Below are positions 1-5,104 of a DNA stretch of 8,000 nt, piece by piece. Position numbers and translations under genes: made by a program. This DNA is from Erysipelothrix sp. UBA3383 (lineage in GTDB: Bacteria > Bacillota_I > Bacilli_A > Erysipelotrichales > Erysipelotrichaceae), in the NCBI GenBank assembly GCA_002358955.1, contig DEPV01000055.1, forward strand, positions 5,242 to 13,241, read 5' to 3'. The notes beneath the pieces were generated by a model. That model saw only the letters and a list, made by a program, of their open reading frames with translations, made no database searches and was not told the origin of the DNA. Position 1 is the stretch's first letter; the number at the start of each line of letters is the position of its first letter.

Positions 1-119
1 ATTGTTGAACGACGTGACCATGTTTTAATTACTTCTTTTTTACCAGAAGCATTTAGTTTTTCTACTTTATCCATTAAATGGTAATCACAAAATGGACCTT
101 TTTTTAAACTACGACTCAT
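1..119 (-). CDS. rpsS: 30S ribosomal protein S19, N-terminal part (cut by window edge)
   Basis: Only the first 39 codons are inside the window. The reading begins MSRSLKKGPF and continues with CDYHLMDKVEKLN and KTWSRRST, which is the characteristic S19 N-terminus. S19 sits in the head of the small subunit, paired with S13 near the A-site side. The ATG at 119 has a GGGAGG SD (128-133) eight bases upstream. The gene follows rplB after a 20-nt gap, as in nearly all bacterial S10 operons, so it is the sixth gene of this transcript. The truncation is a window artefact, not a pseudogene. Confidence 0.97.
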   Translation of the reverse strand, partial: MSRSLKKGPFCDYHLMDKVEKLNASGKKEVIKTWSRRST

Positions 120-139
120 ATCTGTTTCCTCCCTTTCGT

Positions 140-976
140 CTACTTATCGTTACGACGACGTACGATTAGTTTTGTCGAAGATTTCTTAGCTTTACGTGTT
201 TTAACACCCATAGCTTTTTTACCCCATGGTGTCATTGGCGCGATACGACCGATTGGTGTACGTCCTTCTCCACCACCGTGAGGGTGATCAACCGGGTTCA
301 TTGCAGACCCACGAACTGTAGGACGAATCCCCATGTTACGTGAACGACCAGCTTTACCGATTGTTACTAATGAATGTTCTCCATTACCAACTTCACCGAT
401 TGTTGCACGGCATGTTGATAATACTTTACGAACTTCACCTGATGCTAGAGATACGATTACATAGTGATCTTCTAGACCAAGTACTTGTGCGGATGTACCA
501 GCTGAACGCACTAATTGTGCACCTTTTCCTGGTTTTAGCTCGATTGCGTGAACTGTTGTACCTTCTGGCATTTGTCCAAGCTCTTTAGCGTTTCCGACTT
601 TAATATCAGCATCTGCTCCAGAATATAGAACATCGCCAACCTTAATTCCTTTTGGAGCTAAGATATAACGTTTTTCACCGTCTGCATAGTTTAGCAGCGC
701 GATGTTTGCTGAACGATTTGGATCATATTCGATTGTTGCAACTGTTGCTGGAATATTGTCCTTGTTTCGTTTGAAGTCAATAATACGATATTGACGTTTG
801 TGTCCACCACCGATGTGGCGAGTTGTAATTCTACCCAAGTTGTTACGTCCACCTGTTTTATCAAGTGGTGCTAACAATGAACGTTCTGGTTTTACTCCTT
901 TAGTTAACTGTTCGTTAGCTAAAGTAGTCATATTACGACGTCCAGGAGTAGATGGCTTATACTTTTTAATTGCCAT
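140..976 (-). CDS. rplB: 50S ribosomal protein L2
   Basis: This 278-residue protein has the usual bacterial L2 length. L2 binds 23S rRNA close to the peptidyl-transferase centre and is needed for subunit joining. Visible hallmarks are the basic N-terminus (MAIKKYKPSTPGRRN), GGGHKRQYR around residues 56-63, the RPTVRGSAMNPVDHPHGGGEG block at about 218-238, and a lysine/arginine-rich tail (TRKAKKSSTKLIVRRR). By eye, His231 aligns with the conserved E. coli His229. The ATG at 976 follows a near-perfect TAAGGAGG SD (986-993). The gene lies between rplW and rpsS. Its 74-nt upstream gap is long for this operon and contains the inverted repeats listed separately. Confidence 0.99.
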   Translation of the reverse strand: MAIKKYKPSTPGRRNMTTLANEQLTKGVKPERSLLAPLDKTGGRNNLGRITTRHIGGGHKRQYRIIDFKRNKDNIPATVATIEYDPNRSANIALLNYADGEKRYILAPKGIKVGDVLYSGADADIKVGNAKELGQMPEGTTVHAIELKPGKGAQLVRSAGTSAQVLGLEDHYVIVSLASGEVRKVLSTCRATIGEVGNGEHSLVTIGKAGRSRNMGIRPTVRGSAMNPVDHPHGGGEGRTPIGRIAPMTPWGKKAMGVKTRKAKKSSTKLIVRRRNDK

Positions 977-990
977 GTTTAGTTTCCTCC

Positions 991-1026
991 TTACGCAAAT
1001 TGTCCGGAAATAGCGTAATTCTTCCG
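991..1026 (-). promoter_or_regulatory. Candidate pseudoknot or alternating hairpins upstream of the rplB SD
   Basis: Read as minus-strand RNA, two perfect inverted repeats interleave. Arm A, CGGAA (1022-1026), pairs with UUCCG (1005-1009). Arm B, UUACGC (1013-1018), pairs with GCGUAA (991-996). The order A-B-A'-B' with connectors of 3, 3 and 8 nt matches an H-type pseudoknot, or else two mutually exclusive hairpins. The last arm overlaps the first three bases of the rplB SD (986-993), so its formation could limit ribosome access. The pairing is seen in the sequence; a function is inference. Repeats of 5-6 bp can occur by chance. Confidence 0.25.
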
Positions 1027-1039
1027 ATAAGTTTTGAAG

Positions 1040-1058
1040 TTATCTAAAGATTAGATAA
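1040..1058. repeat. Perfect 8-bp inverted repeat across the rplW stop codon
   Basis: TTATCTAA (1040-1047) and TTAGATAA (1051-1058) are exact reverse complements separated by 3 nt. The downstream arm on the plus strand contains the rplW stop codon. The hairpin is AT-rich and therefore weak, and no U tract follows it on the minus strand, so it is not a normal terminator. A processing or stability element for the operon mRNA is possible but not shown. Confidence 0.4.
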
Positions 1059-1335
1059 TTTCGATTGTTGAACCCTCAGCAAGTTTTATCATTGCTTTAC
1101 GGATTACTTTAGTTTTTCCTTGGTGAACACCAACACGTTTTGGCTTAGCCTTTGTGTTTGATACGTTCACTGAAACAACTTTTACATTGAAGATGTCTTC
1201 AATTGCTTGTTTGATTTCGATTTTGTTTGTTCCACGAGCAACTTCGAATGTTACTGTATTGAATTCGTGGTGCATCGCAACGCTTTTTTCAGTAATGATT
1301 GGGCGTACGATAATATCTCTAGGATTACGTTTCAT
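1051..1335 (-). CDS. rplW: 50S ribosomal protein L23
   Basis: This 94-residue protein has normal L23 length. L23 lies at the polypeptide exit tunnel and is the docking site for trigger factor and the signal recognition particle. The N-terminal RDIIVRPIITEKS motif is typical, and Glu16 corresponds by eye to the E. coli trigger-factor contact Glu18. The basic KAKPKRVGVHQGKTKVIRKA segment (about 63-82) is the rRNA-binding part. Its ATG overlaps the rplD stop by one base (TAATG). Its SD, GGGGAGGTG, is embedded in the last codons of rplD, which implies translational coupling between L4 and L23. Confidence 0.98.
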   Translation of the reverse strand: MKRNPRDIIVRPIITEKSVAMHHEFNTVTFEVARGTNKIEIKQAIEDIFNVKVVSVNVSNTKAKPKRVGVHQGKTKVIRKAMIKLAEGSTIEII

Positions 1336-1964
1336 TATGCGAACACCTCCCCAGCTTGAACTGCTGCTGCTTCTGTAAATACGATTTGATCTGCATTTAC
1401 GATGTCATATGTGTTTAATCCATCTACATTAAGAATCATTGCATTTGGAATGTTTCTCATTGATAGGTATGCAAAGTCTGCATCTTCTTCGTTAGCAACT
1501 ACGAACATTGTTTTTCTTCCGAAGTTGTGTGCATCCATTAATGCAACGAAGTTTTTTGTTTTAACAGTTTCGAATGTTAGGTTTTCGATTACTGTCATTG
1601 TTGAGTCAATCACGTGTTGTGATAATGCTGAACGAATTGCCAAACGACGAACCTTACGGTTTAAGTTATATTTATAACTTCTTGGAGTAGGACCGAATGC
1701 GATACCACCTCCACGCCAGATTGGTGAACGACTTGATCCTGCACGTGCACGACCTGTTCCTTTTTGAGCCCAAGGTTTTTTACCACCACCGCGTACTTCT
1801 GTACGAGTTTTTGTGTCGTGGTTTCCTTGACGTAATGATGCTTGTTGCATAACTACTGCTTCAAAAATTGTTTGGTTATTTGGTTCAATACCAAACACTG
1901 ACTCAGCTAATTCAATCTCGTGTAGAGTTTTAGCTTCTTGATTAAGAACTGAAATCTTAGGCAT
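1335..1964 (-). CDS. rplD: 50S ribosomal protein L4
   Basis: This 209-residue protein has normal bacterial L4 length. L4 is an early-assembly protein whose long loop lines the exit tunnel. In E. coli it also represses its own S10 operon. The tunnel loop is clear at about residues 45-98: KTRTEVRGGGKKPWAQKG, then TGRARAGSSRSPIWRGGG. Lys62-Lys63 are intact, so the known macrolide-resistance change at E. coli Lys63 is absent. The frame is open back to a GTG at 1985, but the ATG at 1964 (MPKISVLNQ) is chosen because it has the SD and fits the family N-terminus. The gene overlaps the end of rplC by 8 nt. Confidence 0.98.
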   Translation of the reverse strand: MPKISVLNQEAKTLHEIELAESVFGIEPNNQTIFEAVVMQQASLRQGNHDTKTRTEVRGGGKKPWAQKGTGRARAGSSRSPIWRGGGIAFGPTPRSYKYNLNRKVRRLAIRSALSQHVIDSTMTVIENLTFETVKTKNFVALMDAHNFGRKTMFVVANEEDADFAYLSMRNIPNAMILNVDGLNTYDIVNADQIVFTEAAAVQAGEVFA

Positions 1965-2649
1965 TGTCAGTTTCCTCCTTAACACTTAAATCTACTAATT
2001 CAACTGCATCTTTAGACTTAACGCGTTTTACTGTTGATTTAACAGTTACAAATCCACGTTTAGGTCCAGGGATGTTTCCTTTAATTAATAGGTAGTTATT
2101 TTCTGTATCAACTTTGATAACTTCCAGTTTTTGGTTGGTTGTTGTATATCCACCCATTTGTCCTGGCATAACGCCACCTTTTTTAATAACAGCTGGTGTT
2201 AGACCACCTGTTGCTAATGAACCGATTCCTCGGTGGAAGCGTGAACCGTGTGATGATGGTCCTAGTGATTGATTTCCTCGGCGGATTGCACCTTGGTAAC
2301 CTTTACCACGTGAAGTACCTGTAACATCTACATAGTCTCCTGCATTAAATAAATCTGCTGTAACGATATCTCCGACTTCTTTGTCAAACATACCTTGTCC
2401 AGCAATTTCGCGTACAAATTTCTTTGGAGCACTGTTAGCTTTAGCAGCGTGAGCGATCTCTGATTTGTTTGCTCGTTGAAGTTTAACATCAACAACACCT
2501 AATTGAACAGCGTCGTATGAGTCAGTTTCAACAGTTTTCTTTTGAAGAACAACGTTTGGTAATACTTCTACTACTGATACTGGAATTAATGTACCGTCTG
2601 TAGCGAATACTTGAGTCATTCCTAATTTACGTCCTAATAAACCTTTCAT
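1957..2649 (-). CDS. rplC: 50S ribosomal protein L3
   Basis: This 230-residue protein is about 20 residues longer than E. coli L3 (209); most of the excess is a polar C-terminal tail (KSKDAVELVDLSVKEETDNA). L3 is one of the two assembly initiators of the large subunit and reaches toward the peptidyl-transferase centre. The N-terminus MKGLLGRKLGMTQVF is diagnostic. The loop GTSRGKGYQG (111-120), then SSHGSRFHRGIGS (132-144) and MPGQMGG (161-167), follow the family pattern. Gln164 aligns by eye with the glutamine methylated in E. coli L3. The start at 2649 has a weaker AAGGGAG SD five bases upstream, 15 nt after the rpsJ stop. Confidence 0.98.
   Translation of the reverse strand: MKGLLGRKLGMTQVFATDGTLIPVSVVEVLPNVVLQKKTVETDSYDAVQLGVVDVKLQRANKSEIAHAAKANSAPKKFVREIAGQGMFDKEVGDIVTADLFNAGDYVDVTGTSRGKGYQGAIRRGNQSLGPSSHGSRFHRGIGSLATGGLTPAVIKKGGVMPGQMGGYTTTNQKLEVIKVDTENNYLLIKGNIPGPKRGFVTVKSTVKRVKSKDAVELVDLSVKEETDNA
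1974..1981 (-). promoter_or_regulatory. rplD ribosome binding site (decides the start)
   Basis: TAAGGAGG lies nine bases upstream of the ATG at 1964. The longer in-frame GTG at 1985 lies upstream of this SD and has none of its own. The site is inside the 3' end of rplC, so ribosomes finishing rplC can re-initiate on rplD. Confidence 0.85.
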
Positions 2650-2664
2650 GATGTCTCCCTTCTA

Positions 2665-2976
2665 CTAAAGTTTAATCTCGATGTCTACACCACTTGGTAG
2701 ATCCAAACGACTTAGAGCGTCGATTGTTTCTGCTGATGGTCCTACAATTTCAATCAGACGCTTGTGCGTACGTGATTCGAATTGTTCTCGAGAATCCTTG
2801 TTAACGTGTACCGATCTTAATACTGTAATAATTTTCTTTTCAGTTGGTAATGGTACTGGTCCAACTACTTTTTTTGCACCGTGGTCGTTAGCTGCTTGAA
2901 CAATTTTTTGTGCAGCACTATCGATTGTGCGGTGTTCATAAGCTTTTAAACGAATACGAATAAAATTCTTTGCCAT
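2665..2976 (-). CDS. rpsJ: 30S ribosomal protein S10
   Basis: This 103-residue protein has normal S10 length. S10 is in the small-subunit head and, as NusE, also takes part in transcription antitermination with NusB. The signature IRIRLKAYEHRTID near the N-terminus and the internal loop GPVPLPTEKKIITVLRSVHV (39-58) are typical. SREQFESRTHKRLI (62-75) and the terminal DLPSGVDIEIKL complete the match. The ATG at 2976 has a strong GAAGGAGG SD. It is the first gene of the operon and is preceded by a structured leader and a promoter. Confidence 0.99.
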   Translation of the reverse strand: MAKNFIRIRLKAYEHRTIDSAAQKIVQAANDHGAKKVVGPVPLPTEKKIITVLRSVHVNKDSREQFESRTHKRLIEIVGPSAETIDALSRLDLPSGVDIEIKL

Positions 2977-3099
2977 GGAAATTCCTCCTTCATTCCGTCA
3001 ACTTAAGTTGACCTGCTCCGTGTCAAATTTACCCGGCTTCTCACTGACCATGACAACGCCTATCAGTGTGCCGGCAACCTTGCACTTCTATGCAGTCGC
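2977..3099 (-). promoter_or_regulatory. Structured 5' leader of the S10 operon, candidate autoregulatory RNA
   Basis: About 123 nt separate the predicted transcription start from rpsJ. Three hairpins are visible in the RNA. Hairpin I (3074-3099) pairs GCGAC-UGCA with UGCA-(AG)-GUUGC around the loop UAGAAG. Hairpin II (3034-3073) starts on the next base and pairs CGGC and CACUGA with UCAGUG and GCCG, with an A / AGAA internal loop. Hairpin III (2997-3012) is the palindrome GUCAACUUAAGUUGAC, just upstream of the SD. In E. coli, L4 represses this operon through its leader; that an L4 or similar feedback acts here is inference. No attenuator U tract is visible, so control at initiation of translation seems likelier than termination. 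Confidence 0.55.
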
Positions 3100-3105
3100 T
3101 GTAAT

Positions 3106-3133
3106 ATTATACACTATTAACCATGAGATACAA
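3106..3133 (-). promoter_or_regulatory. Predicted sigma-A promoter of the S10 operon
   Basis: A perfect -10 TATAAT (3106-3111) is preceded, at a 16-nt spacer, by TTGTAT (3128-3133), which keeps only the TTG of the -35 consensus. The start of transcription is expected near 3099, exactly where leader hairpin I begins. The AT-rich DNA upstream (about 3134-3180), with two near-repeats of CTTCAAA, could act as an UP element and compensate for the weak -35. Confidence 0.65.
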
Positions 3134-3173
3134 GGCTTTTGATAAAATACTTCAAAATATCTTCAAACCCACT

Positions 3174-3216
3174 AAAATAAGGCTATTATTGGCTATTTTT
3201 CTTGGAATAATAAGCC
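3174..3216 (-). terminator. Probable Rho-independent terminator downstream of ogt
   Basis: On the minus strand GGCTTATTATT (3206-3216) pairs with AATAATAGCC (3181-3190). The stem has 10 pairs with one bulged T and a 15-nt loop, and it is followed by TTATTTT (3174-3180). It lies 33 nt after the ogt stop and upstream of the S10 promoter, so it would insulate the ribosomal operon. The stem is AT-rich and the loop is long, so it may be leaky. Confidence 0.5.
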
Positions 3217-3249
3217 ATAAGTATATGAAAACAAAGAAAAACTGACACC

Positions 3250-3738
3250 TTAGTCGATATCAGTTGATTCTAATGCTTGTAATCTACGTTTTAAGTCCAA
3301 TCCACCCCTAAACCCGCGCAGACTGCCATCTTTACCATTAACACGATGACAGGGCACTAATATAAGGATGGGATTTTGACCAATGGCACTGGCTACTGCA
3401 CGAACAGACTTGGGTTTACCCATTGCTAATGCAACATCAGTGTAGGTCCATACCTCACCATAAGGAATGGCTAATAAGGTATTCCAAACCTGTTTTTGAA
3501 ATTGAGTCCCTTTCAGATTGAATTCAAAGGCATGCTCATGATGATTGCCTTGTGTATAGTCAGTTAGCCATGTCTCAAGTGATTCAAAGCCAGAATCACT
3601 TTCAATCCAGACTTGCTCGTCAAAGCGTTGGCACATAGCCTCAAAGGTATCCAGTGGACCCCCTACAAAAGTAATGCCAGCCTCATCCTTAGCAAGGTAA
3701 ATGGATTGCCCCATTAAATTAAATTGTTTGTATTCCAT
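3250..3738 (-). CDS. ogt: Methylated-DNA--[protein]-cysteine S-methyltransferase
   Basis: This 162-residue protein belongs to the Ogt/MGMT family. It repairs O6-alkylguanine (and O4-alkylthymine) by a suicide transfer of the alkyl group to its own cysteine. The catalytic PCHRV motif is at 129-133, with Cys130 as the acceptor. Before it are the DNA-binding-domain segments GTQFQKQVW (77-85), PYGEVWTYTDVA (92-103) and the helix KSVRAVASAIGQNP (110-123), whose arginine serves nucleotide flipping in the family. After it comes NGKDGSLRGFRGGLDLKRRL. The first 75 residues are the less conserved N-terminal domain; no AraC-type Ada domain is present. The ATG at 3738 is preferred over the GTG at 3744, which sits on the SD. 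Symbol ogt is used for the family; the exact subfamily is not settled. Confidence 0.95.
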   Translation of the reverse strand: MEYKQFNLMGQSIYLAKDEAGITFVGGPLDTFEAMCQRFDEQVWIESDSGFESLETWLTDYTQGNHHEHAFEFNLKGTQFQKQVWNTLLAIPYGEVWTYTDVALAMGKPKSVRAVASAIGQNPILILVPCHRVNGKDGSLRGFRGGLDLKRRLQALESTDID

Positions 3739-3743
3739 AAGCA

Positions 3744-3750
3744 CACCTCT
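3744..3750 (-). promoter_or_regulatory. ogt ribosome binding site (decides the start)
   Basis: AGAGGTG is five bases upstream of the ATG at 3738. The in-frame GTG at 3744 overlaps this SD and cannot use it, so the shorter 162-residue protein is the better call. Confidence 0.7.
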
Positions 3751-3785
3751 TCATTTCTTATATAGATGAGAATTTGTATACGTTA

Positions 3786-3791
3786 ATTATA
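3786..3791 (-). promoter_or_regulatory. Possible -10 element for ogt
   Basis: A perfect TATAAT lies 47 nt upstream of the ogt start, in the 62-nt gap after the chromate-transporter gene. At 17-18 nt further upstream the sequence is only TCTTCC/TTCTTC, a poor -35. The gap also offers TATAAG (3757-3762) with TTAACG (3781-3786), but its start point would fall on the SD. An independent ogt promoter is therefore possible but weakly supported. Confidence 0.25.
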
Positions 3792-3792
3792 A

Positions 3793-3810
3793 CCTATTTA
3801 TTAGAATAGG
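3793..3810 (-). repeat. Small inverted repeat over the stop codon of the second chromate-transporter gene
   Basis: CCTATT and AATAGG form a 6-bp stem around a 6-nt loop that contains the stop codon. No clear U run follows, only TTATAATT. It is too weak to call a terminator, so read-through into ogt is expected. Confidence 0.3.
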
Positions 3811-4334
3811 AAGAAACCAAGCACACCTGATATTAATAAGATCTTCATAGTATCCAGTTTAAACTTCCATACCATTAATAGTAGTGCAATGAATGGTAAG
3901 ATGATTTGCAGTTCCAGTTTTTGTTGGGGTATTAGGAGTAACTGAAAGATGGATACCCCAGCAAGAAAGATGAGTGCCGTTGAGCTGATTCGTAATGATT
4001 TTAGGAATTGATCCCAGTAAGCCTTCTGATTAGCCTTCTTATAGGAAGCATAAATACCAATGGTTAATAAAACACCAATAAGGGATGCTGCAACCGTTGC
4101 GATGATAGCACCGATAACACCTGCTACATCAAGTCCTACAAAAGTTGATATGTTTAGTGTTAGGGGACCTGGTGTCATATTGGAGATGGTAATCATATCT
4201 ACAAAGGTTTCAGTAGTAATCCATCCATGCGTGTTGATAATACGATCTTGGATCAGTGGAATGGTTGCATAACCCCCACCCAAACTAAACATGCCCACAT
4301 ATAAGAATTCAAAGAATAATTTTAATAGAATCAT
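3801..4334 (-). CDS. Chromate-transporter-family (ChrA half) membrane protein, second subunit
   Basis: This 177-residue protein is one Chromate_transp domain, half the length of classical two-domain ChrA (about 400 residues). Such short forms usually occur as adjacent gene pairs thought to act together. Family motifs are LGGGYATIPL (18-27) after the first hydrophobic segment and TPGPLTLNISTFVG (54-67). Four to six membrane segments are visible (about 5-20, 45-65, 70-97, 115-133, 142-156, 162-177). Its ATG at 4334 overlaps the stop of the upstream partner as ATGA, with an AGAGGT SD inside that gene, so the two are translationally coupled. Members of this family move chromate or other oxyanions; the real substrate here is unknown. 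Confidence 0.88.
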   Translation of the reverse strand: MILLKLFFEFLYVGMFSLGGGYATIPLIQDRIINTHGWITTETFVDMITISNMTPGPLTLNISTFVGLDVAGVIGAIIATVAASLIGVLLTIGIYASYKKANQKAYWDQFLKSLRISSTALIFLAGVSIFQLLLIPQQKLELQIILPFIALLLMVWKFKLDTMKILLISGVLGFFLF

Positions 4335-4888
4335 ATTTGACCTCTTTCATACTTAAGATAAACAAAGAAGACTGCAATCACATTAAAAATAAGGATAAAG
4401 ACTACCGGTAGATTGAATACCAGATTAAGTGCTATAGAGATTAGGAAGAATAAGATTGATACTTTATGGTCTCTTTTGTAAAGTGCTACTATCATGTCTT
4501 TAATAAGCAACGCCATAATAACTGCAACTCCAATTTCTAATCCTTTAAATACACTTTGAACTATGGGTTGTGCCATCAGTGAGTCATAGTATATAGAAAC
4601 CAGTGAAATGATTCCTAGTGGCGGGATGATGGTTGCAATGAAGGTACTTAACATCATGGGTAAACCACCCACTTCATAAGCAACTCCAGATGAAAGTGAA
4701 CATGAGATGGAACCGGGTGATGATTGTGCTATCGCCGCTAGATCTTGAAGTGTCGCCTCACTTAAGACACCCTTCTCCTGTACGAGCTTCTTTCGTAACA
4801 TAGGGATGGTAATATAACCACCACCAAATGACACTAAACTTAAACCTATAGTGAATAAAAACATTTCTAAACTTGACATTTTTTTCAT
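4331..4888 (-). CDS. Chromate-transporter-family (ChrA half) membrane protein, first subunit
   Basis: This 185-residue protein is a single Chromate_transp domain and the partner of the downstream gene. It carries SFGGGYITIPML (20-31), but the second motif reads AQSSPGSISCSLSSGVAYEVGG-like (54-75), with Pro58-Gly59-Ser60 where the partner has PGP. The two halves are thus diverged paralogues rather than a recent duplication. Hydrophobic segments lie at about 8-30, 76-100, 112-136, 144-158 and 160-178. The start at 4888 has an AAGGGG SD; a later in-frame ATG at 4879 has none. It is the first gene after a good promoter and probably leads a transcript with its partner and perhaps ogt. Confidence 0.88.
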   Translation of the reverse strand: MKKMSSLEMFLFTIGLSLVSFGGGYITIPMLRKKLVQEKGVLSEATLQDLAAIAQSSPGSISCSLSSGVAYEVGGLPMMLSTFIATIIPPLGIISLVSIYYDSLMAQPIVQSVFKGLEIGVAVIMALLIKDMIVALYKRDHKVSILFFLISIALNLVFNLPVVFILIFNVIAVFFVYLKYERGQI

Positions 4889-4922
4889 AAAGATTCCCCT
4901 TTTACTTTATTACGTACTGTTC

Positions 4923-4951
4923 ATTATAGACCTATCAAAATACAATTACAA
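4923..4951 (-). promoter_or_regulatory. Predicted sigma-A promoter of the chromate-transporter pair
   Basis: A perfect -10 TATAAT (4923-4928) is paired at a 17-nt spacer with TTGTAA (4946-4951), which matches 4 of 6 consensus -35 bases. The expected start, near 4916, gives a 5' leader of about 28 nt. The DNA further upstream to 5064 is very AT-rich and holds no gene that can be seen. Confidence 0.65.
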
Positions 4952-5064
4952 ACCGCTTATAAAATCATATGAAACTGCATTTTAATTTTAATCATGTTTG
5001 TTGAATTTCGTTAATGAGAATGATATTTACAATAATAATTACACATGCAAGTTTAAATATAAGC

Positions 5065-5095
5065 AATAAAAAAGGCCTTTCTAATGAAAGACCTT
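5065..5095 (-). terminator. Rho-independent terminator of the transporter/GGT-like unit
   Basis: On the minus strand AAGGTCTTTC (5086-5095) pairs with GAAAGGCCTT (5072-5081) over 10 bp with one G-U pair and the tetraloop ATTA. It is followed by a run of T (TTTTATT, 5065-5071). It begins 9 nt after the GGT-like stop codon. This is the clearest terminator in the window. Confidence 0.9.
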
Positions 5096-5104
5096 ATATA
5101 ATAA

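Noticed and set aside
1..119. Broken rpsS gene
   Set aside because: The frame is intact up to the edge of the window, so the truncation is from sampling.
340..588. 82-codon plus-strand open frame inside rplB
   Set aside because: It is antisense to a certain ribosomal-protein gene, has leucine-rich low-complexity content from complementary codon bias, and has no SD. The other plus-strand frames are shadows of the same kind.
1965..1985. Longer rplD product starting at a GTG (MLRRKLT extension)
   Set aside because: The GTG lies upstream of the strong SD at 1974-1981, and the extension is not part of the L4 family N-terminus.
3739..3744. Longer ogt product starting at a GTG
   Set aside because: The GTG overlaps the only SD, leaving no spacing; the ATG two codons later fits.
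3757..3786. Alternative ogt promoter TTAACG-18 nt-TATAAG
   Set aside because: The predicted start would fall at about 3750, on the SD itself, leaving almost no leader.
5011..5029. Fur-family-like box in the AT-rich region upstream of the chromate-transporter promoter
   Set aside because: The stretch matches roughly 10 of 14 positions of a TGATAAT-N-ATTATCA box, but the surroundings are so AT-rich that this is expected by chance, and it lies about 60 bp upstream of the -35, a poor place for repression.
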